DNA from: CAYJPV01 sp964372095
Lineage (GTDB): Bacteria; Acidobacteriota; Vicinamibacteria; Vicinamibacterales; JAKQTR01
DNA length: 64,000 nucleotides
Assembly (NCBI GenBank): GCA_964372095.1
Contig: CAYJPV010000002.1
Location: 186,001 to 250,000, forward strand
Direction of reading: 5' to 3'
Every line of letters starts with the position of its first letter. The stretch's first letter is position 1. Of the stretch, positions 1 through 7,263 are shown one piece after another. A program made the translations under genes and the position numbers. The notes beneath the pieces were generated by a model. It was not told the DNA's origin, ran no database searches, and saw only the letters and a list, made by a program, of their open reading frames with translations.

Positions 1-2
1 AA

Positions 3-716
3 CGGCTGATGCGCATCACCGGGTACGCCACGCAGTACGACACGGCGCCGCGCTGGGCCACCGGGTTCACGTTCATCACGACCGGGCTGCTGCTGTTCGG
101 ATACGGGCAGTCGGAGGCGGAAGAACGGGCGTGGAAGGCGCTCGAGCGCCTGGGGCTGACTGACGCGGCGAACCGCAAGGTGGCGGCGTATTCCAAGGGC
201 ATGCGGCAACGCGTGCGGCTGGCGCAGGCGATCGCGCACGATCCCGAGTTGCTCGTGCTGGACGAGCCGCTGAACGGACTGGATCCGCTGGTTCGCGCCG
301 AGACGATTGCCCTCTTCCGTTCCTGGGCGGCAGCGGGGAAACACGTCATTCTGTCGAGCCATGTCCTCCAAGAGGTGGATCTGATCAGCGATCAGGTGGT
401 GCTGATTGCCAACGGGATGATTCTGGCCGAGGGGACGATTCGTGACGTCCGCGACGAGATCGAGGAACACCCGAGCCAGTACGTGATCCGATGCCGCGAC
501 GCCTCCGGGGTGGCAGCGCTGCTGTTCGGCGAAGATCACATTACCGAGATCAAACTGAACGACGACCGGCTCGGCATGCTGGTGATGACCCGGGATCGGG
601 AGCAGTTCGCGCGGGCGCTCGGGCGGATCGCGCTCGATGGCCACCCCATCGAAGCCGTCCTGCCGGCCGACGAAAACGTGGATGCGCTCTACGAGTACCT
701 GATTGGAGGCAAGTAG
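3..716 (+). CDS. ABC transporter ATP-binding protein (5' end outside window)
   Basis: Cytoplasmic ATPase subunit that would drive the permease encoded immediately downstream. The visible part begins at the Q-loop (GYATQYD), followed by the helical region, the signature YSKGMRQRVRLAQA, Walker B with catalytic glutamate (LLVLDEPLNGLDP) and the H-loop (ILSSHVLQEVD). The C-terminal 90 residues are the usual accessory region of ABC-2 type exporters. Walker A must lie upstream of base 1, so the gene is cut by the window edge. The frame is open to base 3; the first ATG at base 9 is internal to the domain and not the real start. The stop TAG overlaps the ribosome binding site of the permease gene, which indicates one operon. 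The ABC family call is certain; the substrate is unknown. Confidence 0.93.
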   Translation, partial: RLMRITGYATQYDTAPRWATGFTFITTGLLLFGYGQSEAEERAWKALERLGLTDAANRKVAAYSKGMRQRVRLAQAIAHDPELLVLDEPLNGLDPLVRAETIALFRSWAAAGKHVILSSHVLQEVDLISDQVVLIANGMILAEGTIRDVRDEIEEHPSQYVIRCRDASGVAALLFGEDHITEIKLNDDRLGMLVMTRDREQFARALGRIALDGHPIEAVLPADENVDALYEYLIGGK

Positions 717-717
717 C

Positions 718-2325
718 GTGGCCCCTTCCTTCTCCGCCCGGGCCAAGGCCCTCGACCCTTCGGCAGGCTCAGGGTCGTCCAGAGCCACGTCGAGGGACGA
801 CCCGGCTCGGGCCAAGCAGGCGTGGACGATCGCGAAGATCGAGCTGCGCCGTGCGTTTTTCGCCAAACGCGCGTTGTGGGTCTACGCGCTGGCGCTCCTG
901 CCGTCGTTGATCTTCTTCGGGCATGGCGTGGCGACGAAGATCCGGACCGAACGGCTTGGCCGTCAAAGCCTTGTGGCGTCGGCCCTGCTGGACAGCATCC
1001 GGGAAGGCGAGACGGTCGAGGACGTGAAGAAGCGGGTCGGCAAGCCGGCCGAAGAACGCTGGTCGACACGGAGCCGGCGTGTCCGGCAGCACACCGGCCA
1101 CGCCGGGACGACGACCCACGTGATCGAGCCAGCGGTCGACGCCCGTTTCGTCCGCCTCAACGTCACCCGTCCTTCGTACAGCGGGGAGCCGGTTGCCAGG
1201 ATCTACGAGTTCGAGGTGTACGGGCCCGATGGCCGGGCGAATCTCGCGCAGGGCCGTCCTGCCACGGGAAGTGTGCCGTGCAGCCCGGACCAGGGGCCCG
1301 AGAAGGCGGTGAACGGCAGCGTGGCGGGCGGGGAAGCCGACCGGTGGTGCGCGGAAGACTGGCCTCTGTTCCTGCAGGTGGATCTGGGGACGACGCGTCC
1401 GGTCACACGTTTCGTCGTGAAGCACGCCAGCGCGGGAGGAGAAGACGAAGAATCAGACACCCGCGACTTCAACATCCAGGTGAGCACGGAAGGGAAGGAC
1501 TTCACCACGGTCGAAACGTCCACGAGCGCCGGGTTCGTCGAGCAGCGCACCGAATATCGCCAGGCCGTCTACTTCGACGGGCAGCGCGAAGCCCGGCTCC
1601 TGTTCGTCGATGGCAAGGTGGAGCGACGGGACGTCGCACGTGTGGCGAACTTCGAAGAGGATCGGATGATTTACGCCGGGATCTTCCAGTTCTTCTACCT
1701 CCGGCTCGCCATCTTCTTCGGCTGTCTCGGCCTGTTCATCTCCCTCTTCCGCGGCGAGATGACGAACCGCACGCTGCATTTCTGGCTGCTTGCGCCGGCG
1801 CGGCGCGAGGTGCTGCTCGCCGGGAAGTACGCGGCCGGACTGATGGCATCCGCGGCCATCTTCGGCGGCGGCGCCATGCTCTCGTTTGGGGCGATGCTCT
1901 GGCCGCACGACCCTGTGCAGGTCCAGGCGTACTGGAGCGCCGGAGGCCTGGGGCACGCGTTCTGGTACGCGGCGGCGGCGGCGCTGGGCTGCGTGGGCTA
2001 CGGCAGTGTGTTTCTGGCGCTCGGGTTGTACATCCGCAATCCGATCGTACCGGCCGCGGTGCTGCTCGCGTGGGAGAGCGTCAACGGCATTCTGCCGCAC
2101 GCGCTGCAGAAGATGAGCATCCTGTATTACCTGCAGTCGTTGTGTCCCGTGCCTGCGCCGATGGACGCAGACGCGCCGGCACTGGTGCGGCTGCTGGCGG
2201 CGCCTGCCGCTCCCGCCTCGCGCCCCGGGGCGATCCTCGGGCTGCTGCTCCTGACCGCATTCGTCCTGTGGATCGCCAGCCGCGCCGTCCGGCGCATGCA
2301 GATCTCCTACGGCAGCGACGCGTGA
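718..2325 (+). CDS. ABC-2 type permease with extracytoplasmic discoidin-like domain
   Basis: Membrane partner of the ATPase just upstream. I chose GTG at 718 because GGAGG sits a few bases before it across the ATPase stop codon; a TTG at 703 is in frame but has no site. The order is a short cytoplasmic N-terminus, one transmembrane helix (ALALLPSLIFFGHGV), a large outer loop, then about five transmembrane helices in the second half. The loop contains a stretch resembling an F5/8 type C (discoidin) carbohydrate-binding fold, with ARFVRLNVTRPSY, NLAQGRPATGS, VDLGTTRPVTRFVV and FNIQVSTEGKDFTTVET. An outer lectin-like domain suggests contact with a glycan or surface ligand; that is inference. The N-terminus carries a 23-codon insertion caused by a palindromic element. 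Confidence 0.88.
   Translation: MAPSFSARAKALDPSAGSGSSRATSRDDPARAKQAWTIAKIELRRAFFAKRALWVYALALLPSLIFFGHGVATKIRTERLGRQSLVASALLDSIREGETVEDVKKRVGKPAEERWSTRSRRVRQHTGHAGTTTHVIEPAVDARFVRLNVTRPSYSGEPVARIYEFEVYGPDGRANLAQGRPATGSVPCSPDQGPEKAVNGSVAGGEADRWCAEDWPLFLQVDLGTTRPVTRFVVKHASAGGEDEESDTRDFNIQVSTEGKDFTTVETSTSAGFVEQRTEYRQAVYFDGQREARLLFVDGKVERRDVARVANFEEDRMIYAGIFQFFYLRLAIFFGCLGLFISLFRGEMTNRTLHFWLLAPARREVLLAGKYAAGLMASAAIFGGGAMLSFGAMLWPHDPVQVQAYWSAGGLGHAFWYAAAAALGCVGYGSVFLALGLYIRNPIVPAAVLLAWESVNGILPHALQKMSILYYLQSLCPVPAPMDADAPALVRLLAAPAAPASRPGAILGLLLLTAFVLWIASRAVRRMQISYGSDA
736..816. repeat. Small palindromic element inserted in frame in the permease gene, with target duplication
   Basis: CGGGCCAAG occurs at 739-747 and again at 808-816; the match extends to 12 bases with one mismatch. 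Between them lie about 60 bases holding a perfect inverted repeat, GGGTCGTCC at 772-780 and GGACGACCC at 795-803. One duplication plus the insert is 69 bases, exactly 23 codons, so the reading frame survives and the residues ARAK appear twice in the protein. This is the footprint of a REP- or MITE-like insertion. Confidence 0.7.
2231..2325 (+). repeat. Permease 3' end, reference copy of a three-copy repeat
   Basis: These are the last 95 bases of the permease gene. They recur almost unchanged at 3028-3123, directly after higBA, and in a longer, more diverged form at 9291-9427. The first two copies bracket the higBA cassette as direct repeats, which suggests insertion or duplication at the 3' end of this gene. 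Confidence 0.8.
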
Positions 2326-2365
2326 CGCACGGACGCTCGAATGCGGCGCTGGTGACCGGCAGGCC

Positions 2366-2400
2366 TATCACGCTTGACATATCACGCGAGACGTTATACC
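2366..2400 (+). promoter_or_regulatory. Candidate higBA promoter and operator
   Basis: A TTGACA -35 box at 2374-2379 is flanked on both sides by the direct repeat TATCACGC (2366-2373 and 2380-2387). TTATAC at 2394-2399 is a possible -10 box, with a rather short spacer of 14 bases. The higB start is 11 bases downstream, so the transcript would be nearly leaderless. The repeats are a plausible antitoxin binding site; this is inferred from their position only. Confidence 0.45.
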
Positions 2401-2410
2401 TTGCTGTTCC

Positions 2411-2689
2411 GTGATCCGGTCGTTCAAGGCCGAAGAAACAGAGCGCCTCTTCAATGGACAGCCGACACGCCGCCTCCAGAGCGTGGCACGGGTGGCCCAG
2501 AGGAAACTCCGCCAGTTGCACGCGGCTCACGAACTCCGGGATCTGAACATCTTTCCTGGGAACCGGCTCGAAGCGCTGGGCGGCGATCGAAGCGGCCAGC
2601 ACAGCATTCGTGTCAATGACCGGTTCCGGGTCTGCTTTGTCTGGCGCGACGGCGACGCACACGACGTGGAGATCGTGGATTATCACTGA
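2411..2689 (+). CDS. higB: HigB-like type II toxin (RelE/ParE superfamily)
   Basis: Small basic protein of 92 residues, the normal size for HigB or proteic-killer-type mRNA interferases, which cut mRNA on the ribosome. Diagnostic stretches are MIRSFKAEETERLF at the start, RLEALGGDRSGQHSIRVNDRFRVCFVW in the middle and the terminal VEIVDYH. The start is GTG. It precedes its XRE-family antitoxin by 26 bases, the toxin-first order typical of higBA. The pair forms a cassette inserted between two copies of the upstream permease 3' end. The family call is firm; activity is not tested. Confidence 0.9.
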   Translation: MIRSFKAEETERLFNGQPTRRLQSVARVAQRKLRQLHAAHELRDLNIFPGNRLEALGGDRSGQHSIRVNDRFRVCFVWRDGDAHDVEIVDYH

Positions 2690-2715
2690 CGCCGCCACCG
2701 GAACGAGGAGTGCCG

Positions 2716-3024
2716 ATGTCAACGAAGAACCCGACACTACCGCCGGTACACCCCGGGGAGATCCTGCGAGAGGATCTCATGAGCCCTCTCGGACTCAGTA
2801 TCAACGGCCTAGCGCGGGATCTCCGCGTTCCCGTCACCCGGATCAGCGAAATCGTCAATGGCCGGCGCAGCATCACCGCCGATACGGCACTCCGTTTGGC
2901 ACGCTACTTTGGCAGTTCGCCGCAGTTCTGGCTCAATTTGCAGGCCGCGTACGATCTCGAAGTCACGACCCGACTCTCCATGGATCGAATCCAGCGGGAT
3001 GTGCACCCCCGGGAGGCTGCGTAA
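2716..3024 (+). CDS. higA: HigA-like antitoxin, XRE family
   Basis: DNA-binding antitoxin of 102 residues that would neutralise the preceding toxin and repress the operon. PPVHPGEILREDLMSPLGLSI is the HigA N-terminal hallmark. The helix-turn-helix follows (SINGLARDLRVPVTRISEIVNGRRSITADTALRLARYFG) with the conserved PQFWLNLQAAYDL helix. I use ATG at 2716 because GAGGAG at 2704-2709 is six bases upstream; a GTG at 2710 overlaps that site. The gene ends shortly before the second copy of the permease tail. Confidence 0.93.
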   Translation: MSTKNPTLPPVHPGEILREDLMSPLGLSINGLARDLRVPVTRISEIVNGRRSITADTALRLARYFGSSPQFWLNLQAAYDLEVTTRLSMDRIQRDVHPREAA

Positions 3025-3027
3025 GCG

Positions 3028-3123
3028 CCGATGCCCGGTCTGCTGCTCCTGACCGCATTCGTCCTGTGGATCGCCAGCCGCGCCGTCCGGCGCATGCAGA
3101 TCTCTTACGGCAGCGACGCGTAG
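3028..3123 (+). repeat. Second copy of the permease 3' end (gene relic)
   Basis: From CTGCTGCTCCTGACC onward this matches 2241-2325 with about one mismatch, through the codons for WIASRAVRRMQISYGSDA and a stop. A few more bases before that also match imperfectly. It has no start and cannot encode a permease. It begins four bases after the higA stop, so the higBA cassette lies between two direct repeats about 0.8 kb apart. Confidence 0.85.
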
Positions 3124-3129
3124 CCCCTC

Positions 3130-3537
3130 TCACCCGGGTTCGACGATGCGCAACCGCTTGAAGTAGCGCCGATAGAACCCGCGATCGCGGGTGAGCAGGG
3201 CGTCCGCCTGGTGAAGCGCGTGCGCGCCGACCAGGAAGTCGGCGACGACCCGGTCGCGGCGGCCTCCGCCGGCATCACGAAAGGCGCGCCACAACCGGCC
3301 CGCGTCGGCCGCGGCGGGCGCGGTCACGGGATCGAACTCGATGCCCAGCATCGAGAGCGCCGCGGCGGCCGCCGCCGGCGACGCGAAGCGCCCCGCCACC
3401 TCGGCCCAGACGATGTCGCACACCGTGAGGCGACCGGCCCGTGACGCGGCATCGAGCGCGTCGGCGGATCGCGCGGCCCACCCGGGCTCTTCCTGGAACA
3501 CGTCAATCAGCACTGCCGAATCCACGGCGGTCGTCAC
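3130..3537 (-). CDS. vapC: VapC-like PIN-domain ribonuclease toxin
   Basis: A PIN-domain protein of 135 residues, the usual VapC length; the family are Mg-dependent RNases that cut tRNA or rRNA. Expected acidic residues are present: D6 in AVDSAVLIDVF, the glutamate of IVWAEVAG, and the aspartates of DRVVADFLVGAHAL and LLTRDRGFYRRYF. Its ATG overlaps the stop of the upstream antitoxin gene by four bases (3534-3537), so translation is coupled. The gene points back towards the higBA cassette. The toxin family is clear; the target RNA is not. Confidence 0.92.
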   Translation of the reverse strand: MTTAVDSAVLIDVFQEEPGWAARSADALDAASRAGRLTVCDIVWAEVAGRFASPAAAAAALSMLGIEFDPVTAPAAADAGRLWRAFRDAGGGRRDRVVADFLVGAHALHQADALLTRDRGFYRRYFKRLRIVEPG

Positions 3538-3782
3538 CGGCGTGCGCTCCTGGCGGACGGGGGCGCCCCGCGCATCTCGTCGATGAGATCGTCCGTGCCG
3601 CGGCTGCGCGCGAGAATGCCGCGGACGCGGTCGACCGGCCGGATGCCCTTATGCCCCTTGCGGAGCAGCACGCCGGCACCCGTGATCTCGAACTCCACCA
3701 CCGTGCCCGTTCTGAGGCCGAGCCGGTCGCGGACGTCCTTCGGCACGGTGACCTGCCCTTTGGATGAGACAGTAGACATCAT
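3534..3782 (-). CDS. vapB: VapB-like antitoxin with AbrB/MazE DNA-binding domain
   Basis: The N-terminal half is an AbrB-type swapped-hairpin domain (STVSSKGQVTVPKDVRDRLGLRTGTVVEFEITGAGVLLR), the usual form of VapB antitoxins that bind the operator as dimers. The C-terminal half (RGILARSRGTDDLIDEMRG) would wrap the toxin. It has 82 residues with two possible adjacent Met starts. It overlaps the toxin start by four bases. Upstream is an AT-rich patch with inverted repeats, unlike the surrounding DNA, that probably holds the promoter and operator. Confidence 0.92.
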   Translation of the reverse strand: MMSTVSSKGQVTVPKDVRDRLGLRTGTVVEFEITGAGVLLRKGHKGIRPVDRVRGILARSRGTDDLIDEMRGAPPSARSARR

Positions 3783-3789
3783 ACAATAA

Positions 3790-3826
3790 TGGTATTACAT
3801 CCTTACCACACTAGTAAAGAATACCA
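3790..3826. promoter_or_regulatory. Candidate vapBC operator
   Basis: An AT-rich patch just upstream of vapB contains the inverted repeat TGGTATT (3790-3796) and AATACCA (3820-3826). Inside it is a second pair, TTAC and GTAA (3804-3818). AbrB-type antitoxins bind such palindromes to repress their own operon. The assignment rests on position and symmetry. Confidence 0.5.
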
Positions 3827-4017
3827 GCGGCCAGACGGCGTGACCGTGTGACCGTTTTTACGTCGCCGACGTGCTCACCCGGAGACTGTGGTATCGTGCG
3901 CTTCATCCCACAACCCGGCAGATAACGGCCATGGCGACCGTGCGACCATCCACGCGCTCGCGGGCGCGGGCCCCGCGCGGGAACGGGGCTCCAGGATTGA
4001 TGGCATCGGAGGTGTAC

Positions 4018-6078
4018 GTGATCGTTGACCGCAGCAGACTGACCTGGGTGTGTGCGCTGGCCTGCTTCGCCTGGTTCGGAACCGGTCCACAGGGTCCCGC
4101 GGCATCGGACGCTCCTGACGACTGGCGTCTATATCGAGCGGCGGTCGCGGCAGCCGACGGCGCGCAACGATTGCACGAGACGTCGGCGGCCAGGCAATGG
4201 CTGGCTGAAGCGCCGGCCGGCCACCGCGGGTGGGAGTGGCGCTACCTCCAGGCGATGGCGGACCAGAGCCTGCTTGTCCGGCAGGCGCACAGCGCGCCCA
4301 TCACCGGCCTCGCGGTCAGCGCCGACAATCGCTGGCTGGCGACAACGTCCGGCGACACGAGCGTGAGACTCTGGAATGCCGCCACCGGGGAGCCCGGCGC
4401 CACCCTGGCGGGGCATACGGCCACGAGTTGGTCGCCCGCGTTTCGCCCGCGCGGCGGAGAGTTGGCCACCCTGGGATCGGACGGCACGGTCCGCATCTGG
4501 GATCTCGAACACCAGAAGGAAGTGCATCGGTTCGACAAGGTCGGCAACGGCATGGGCGCGGTGGCCTGGAGTCCCGATGGCACGTTGCTGTCGGCGGGCA
4601 CGTGGACCGTCGAGCAGGGACGAGGCGTGGTCGGCTGGCTGCGCGTGTGGAACATGGATCGGCGTGAGCTGATCTGGAAGGCAGAGTACGGCGTCAAGCC
4701 CATCACGACCGTGGCCTTTCGGGGCGACGGCCTGCAGTTCGCGGCCGGTACCTGGGACGGATGGATCGGCCTGTTTCCGGCGCCCGGCGACGGAACGCCC
4801 GCCGCCGAGGTCCGCTTCCCGGTGGTCCAGGGAATCTACCCGGCGATGCAGAGCGTGGCGTACTCGCCAGACGGCAAGACGCTCGTGGCGGCGTCGAAGG
4901 ACGGGATGGCGCGTCTCTATTCCTCGGTGGACGTCACGTTGGTGTCGGAACTTGCCGGGCATTCCCGGTGGGTGAACGCGGCCGTGTTCGGTCCCGCCGG
5001 AGATTGGGTGGCCACCGGGTCGAGCGACGAGCCGATCCGGCTCTGGGACGCGCACAGCCACGAGCCGGTGCGGGTGCTGCACGGCCACACGGCATCGGTA
5101 GCGGCGCTGGTCGTGACTCCCGATCGGACCAGGCTCGTGAGCGCCGCGGCCGATGGCTCGCTGCGCTGGTGGGACACCGGGCTCGCCGATCTGAGCGGGA
5201 CCGTATGGAAACACCCGGGAGATGTCTACGGCTTCGACTATTCGCGCGACGGCGTCTGGGCCGCGTCAGCCGCATGGGGGGGGCACCTCACCCTGTGGGA
5301 AGCGGCCACCGGCCGCCAGGTCTGGCGCAAGCCCATCCACGACTCCTCGGCCAACGCCGTGGCCTTCAGCCCCGACGGGCGGCGGCTGATCTCGGGCGGG
5401 AACGACGGCCGGCTCCGGCTGGTAGACGCGCCAACGGGCGACATGGTCGCGACCTGGGAAACCGTGAAGGACGGCCGGGCAGCCGGCATAGCCTGGAGTC
5501 CCGACGGGCGGCTGGTCTTCTGTCCGTCGTCGAGACCGACAGGCAAGATCTGGGACGCGGCGGCCGGGCGCCTCATCCACACGATCGCCGGCGGGAAGGG
5601 TGAGATCTACGCCGCCGCCTTCAGCCCCGACAGCCGGTGGGTCGCCATCGGCTGGACCGGAGGCGAAGCGCACGTCGTCGAGGCGTCCACAGGCGTCGAC
5701 GTCATCGCCCTCGGAGGCCACGTGGGCGGCGTCTACGCCGTCGCCTTCCATCCGTCTGGGCGCCTGCTGGCCACCGGCGGAGGCGACCGGACGGTTCGAC
5801 TCTGGGAGGTGCCATCGGGCAAGCCGCTCCGCGTGCTCGACGGCCACACCGAACTCGTCTACGGTCTGGACTTCCAGGCCGATGGTTCGCGGCTCGCCTC
5901 CTCCTCGCGGGACCAGACCGTGCGCCTCTGGCATCCGGAGAGCGGAGCGAGCCTGCTGACCATCCCGCTCCCTGTGCAGGTCTATGGGGTGAAGTTCTCG
6001 CCGGACGGCCGTACGCTGGCGGCCCTCCCGATGAACGGAACGGTCCGCCTGCTTCGGGCCCCGGGGGACGCGCGGTAA
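4018..6078 (+). CDS. Secreted or membrane-anchored WD40 protein, 14 repeats
   Basis: I place the start at GTG 4018, which has GGAGGT at 4008-4013 and gives a hydrophobic N-terminal segment (LTWVCALACFAWFGTG) that could be a signal or anchor; the frame is open further upstream to 3871. After about 60 residues come fourteen blade motifs of the form xVAFSPDGxxLASxxxDxTVRLW, running almost to the C-terminus. Fourteen blades would form two seven-bladed propellers. No enzymatic domain is visible, so the protein is probably a scaffold or binding protein. Similar propellers in these phyla are often fused to protein kinases, but no kinase domain is present here. It is followed 36 bases later by a small DUF4287 gene. 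Confidence 0.85.
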   Translation: MIVDRSRLTWVCALACFAWFGTGPQGPAASDAPDDWRLYRAAVAAADGAQRLHETSAARQWLAEAPAGHRGWEWRYLQAMADQSLLVRQAHSAPITGLAVSADNRWLATTSGDTSVRLWNAATGEPGATLAGHTATSWSPAFRPRGGELATLGSDGTVRIWDLEHQKEVHRFDKVGNGMGAVAWSPDGTLLSAGTWTVEQGRGVVGWLRVWNMDRRELIWKAEYGVKPITTVAFRGDGLQFAAGTWDGWIGLFPAPGDGTPAAEVRFPVVQGIYPAMQSVAYSPDGKTLVAASKDGMARLYSSVDVTLVSELAGHSRWVNAAVFGPAGDWVATGSSDEPIRLWDAHSHEPVRVLHGHTASVAALVVTPDRTRLVSAAADGSLRWWDTGLADLSGTVWKHPGDVYGFDYSRDGVWAASAAWGGHLTLWEAATGRQVWRKPIHDSSANAVAFSPDGRRLISGGNDGRLRLVDAPTGDMVATWETVKDGRAAGIAWSPDGRLVFCPSSRPTGKIWDAAAGRLIHTIAGGKGEIYAAAFSPDSRWVAIGWTGGEAHVVEASTGVDVIALGGHVGGVYAVAFHPSGRLLATGGGDRTVRLWEVPSGKPLRVLDGHTELVYGLDFQADGSRLASSSRDQTVRLWHPESGASLLTIPLPVQVYGVKFSPDGRTLAALPMNGTVRLLRAPGDAR

Positions 6079-6114
6079 GGAGTCCGCCGGCGCCCGCGAG
6101 AAAAGGAGATCACC

Positions 6115-6690
6115 ATGAGCACCGTTGACAAAGCGATCGACACGCAACTCAGGAACATCCAGGCGAAGACCGGGAAGACGCTCGAGCAACTCGGGGACAT
6201 CCTGCGCAAGAGCGGCCTGACGAAACATGGCGACTTGCGCAGCCTGCTGATGCGGGAACTCGGCCTTGGCCACGGCGACGCCAACACCGTCGTGCACGTG
6301 TGTCTCAAGTCGGACGGTGCCAGCGCGGCAGCGGCCGCGGGCGCCACGACCGACGACGTGGTGGCCGAGATCTACGCGGGCCCGAAGGCCGCACTCCGGC
6401 CGATTCACGACGCGTTCATGGCGGCGGTCACGGCGCTCGGCCCCTTCGAGATCGCGCCGAAGAAAGGATACGTCAGCCTCCGCCGCAAGAAGCAGTTCGC
6501 GATGATCGGACCCGGGACGAAGACGCGCGTCGACATCGGGATCAACATGAAGGGTGTCAAGGGCACCGCTCGGCTGGTCGAGCAAGCTCCAGGCGGCATG
6601 TGCCAGTACAAAGTCGCGGTCACCGTTCCCGGCGAGGTGAACACCGAACTGATCGGCTGGATCAGACTCGCGTACGACAGCGCCGGCTGA
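6115..6690 (+). CDS. DUF4287 / DUF5655 domain protein
   Basis: Cytoplasmic protein of 191 residues. The N-terminal 60 residues match the DUF4287 pattern (VDKAIDTQLRNIQAKTGKTLEQL, then KHGDLRSLLMRELGLGHGDANTV). After an alanine-rich linker (about 68-78) the rest resembles DUF5655 (IYAGPKAALRPIHDAFMAAV, KKGYVSLRRKKQFAMIGPGTKTRVDIGINM). The combination is common in soil bacteria and its function is not known. AAAAGGAGA lies about six bases before the ATG. No partner gene is obvious. Confidence 0.85.
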   Translation: MSTVDKAIDTQLRNIQAKTGKTLEQLGDILRKSGLTKHGDLRSLLMRELGLGHGDANTVVHVCLKSDGASAAAAAGATTDDVVAEIYAGPKAALRPIHDAFMAAVTALGPFEIAPKKGYVSLRRKKQFAMIGPGTKTRVDIGINMKGVKGTARLVEQAPGGMCQYKVAVTVPGEVNTELIGWIRLAYDSAG

Positions 6691-6834
6691 CGTCCACCTG
6701 CGGGTGTGTCCATTCTCTGGCGCCGGAAGCGCGCGTCCGCTGCGCAGGTCCCCGCGCGACACGAACGCTCGCGGCCCCGTTCCGTGGTCCGGTGAACGTT
6801 CGATCCTGGCTTTCCGTAAGAGTGAGAACGGGGG

Positions 6835-7101
6835 ATGACGGTGAGACTGAGTGGTTGGATCGCAGCGGTTGTGTTGCTGGCCTCGGTGACGGCTCACACA
6901 GCCGGTCAGGTGGATCCAGATCAGGAAGCGAAGCCAGCAGGCGAGCGCCCGAGCGAGGTGATCGTACTCTCCGCCCTGCTGGCGGTGGAACTGACTCCCT
7001 CCGACCTGGCAGGCCGGGTCGCGCAGAAGAACAAGCGTGAATATCAGAACGCGGTGTATCCGCTGCTGGAGAAACATCGCTGGAAGGCGGTGGCCATCTG
7101 A
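6835..7101 (+). CDS. Small putative secreted protein, unknown
   Basis: An ORF of 88 codons with an N-terminal signal-like segment (LSGWIAAVVLLASVTAHTAG) and then a short charged region ending in NAVYPLLEKHRWKAVAI. GGGGGATG overlaps the start. I recognise no family. It stops just before a relic of a peptidase gene on the other strand, so it may be a truncated gene rather than a complete one. Confidence 0.4.
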   Translation: MTVRLSGWIAAVVLLASVTAHTAGQVDPDQEAKPAGERPSEVIVLSALLAVELTPSDLAGRVAQKNKREYQNAVYPLLEKHRWKAVAI

Positions 7102-7140
7102 TCGAAGGGCTGACGCTCGAGGGGCAACTCTCGGGGGCGC

Positions 7141-7263
7141 CGCCCCGGGATTGAGCGGATCGACGACGGTCGGTGCCTCCGGCACGTCGAGCACCGTGAC
7201 ATTCTGGGACGCCGTGACGTCCCGGAACCGCGGAGCCTCCTCAGCGACACGCACGATCAGCGC
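7141..7263 (-). pseudogene. Relic of an M14 peptidase C-terminus
   Basis: Reverse-strand translation gives RFRDVTASQNVTVLDVPEAP followed by TVVDPLNPGA. This matches the C-terminal region of the intact peptidase gene at 18225-20111, which has VTASPNVTVLDVPQAPTVID and PLNPGA. The match is also clear in DNA. Only about 40 codons survive, without a start or the catalytic domain. Its 5' end just overlaps the 3' end of the anti-sigma gene. Confidence 0.75.
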
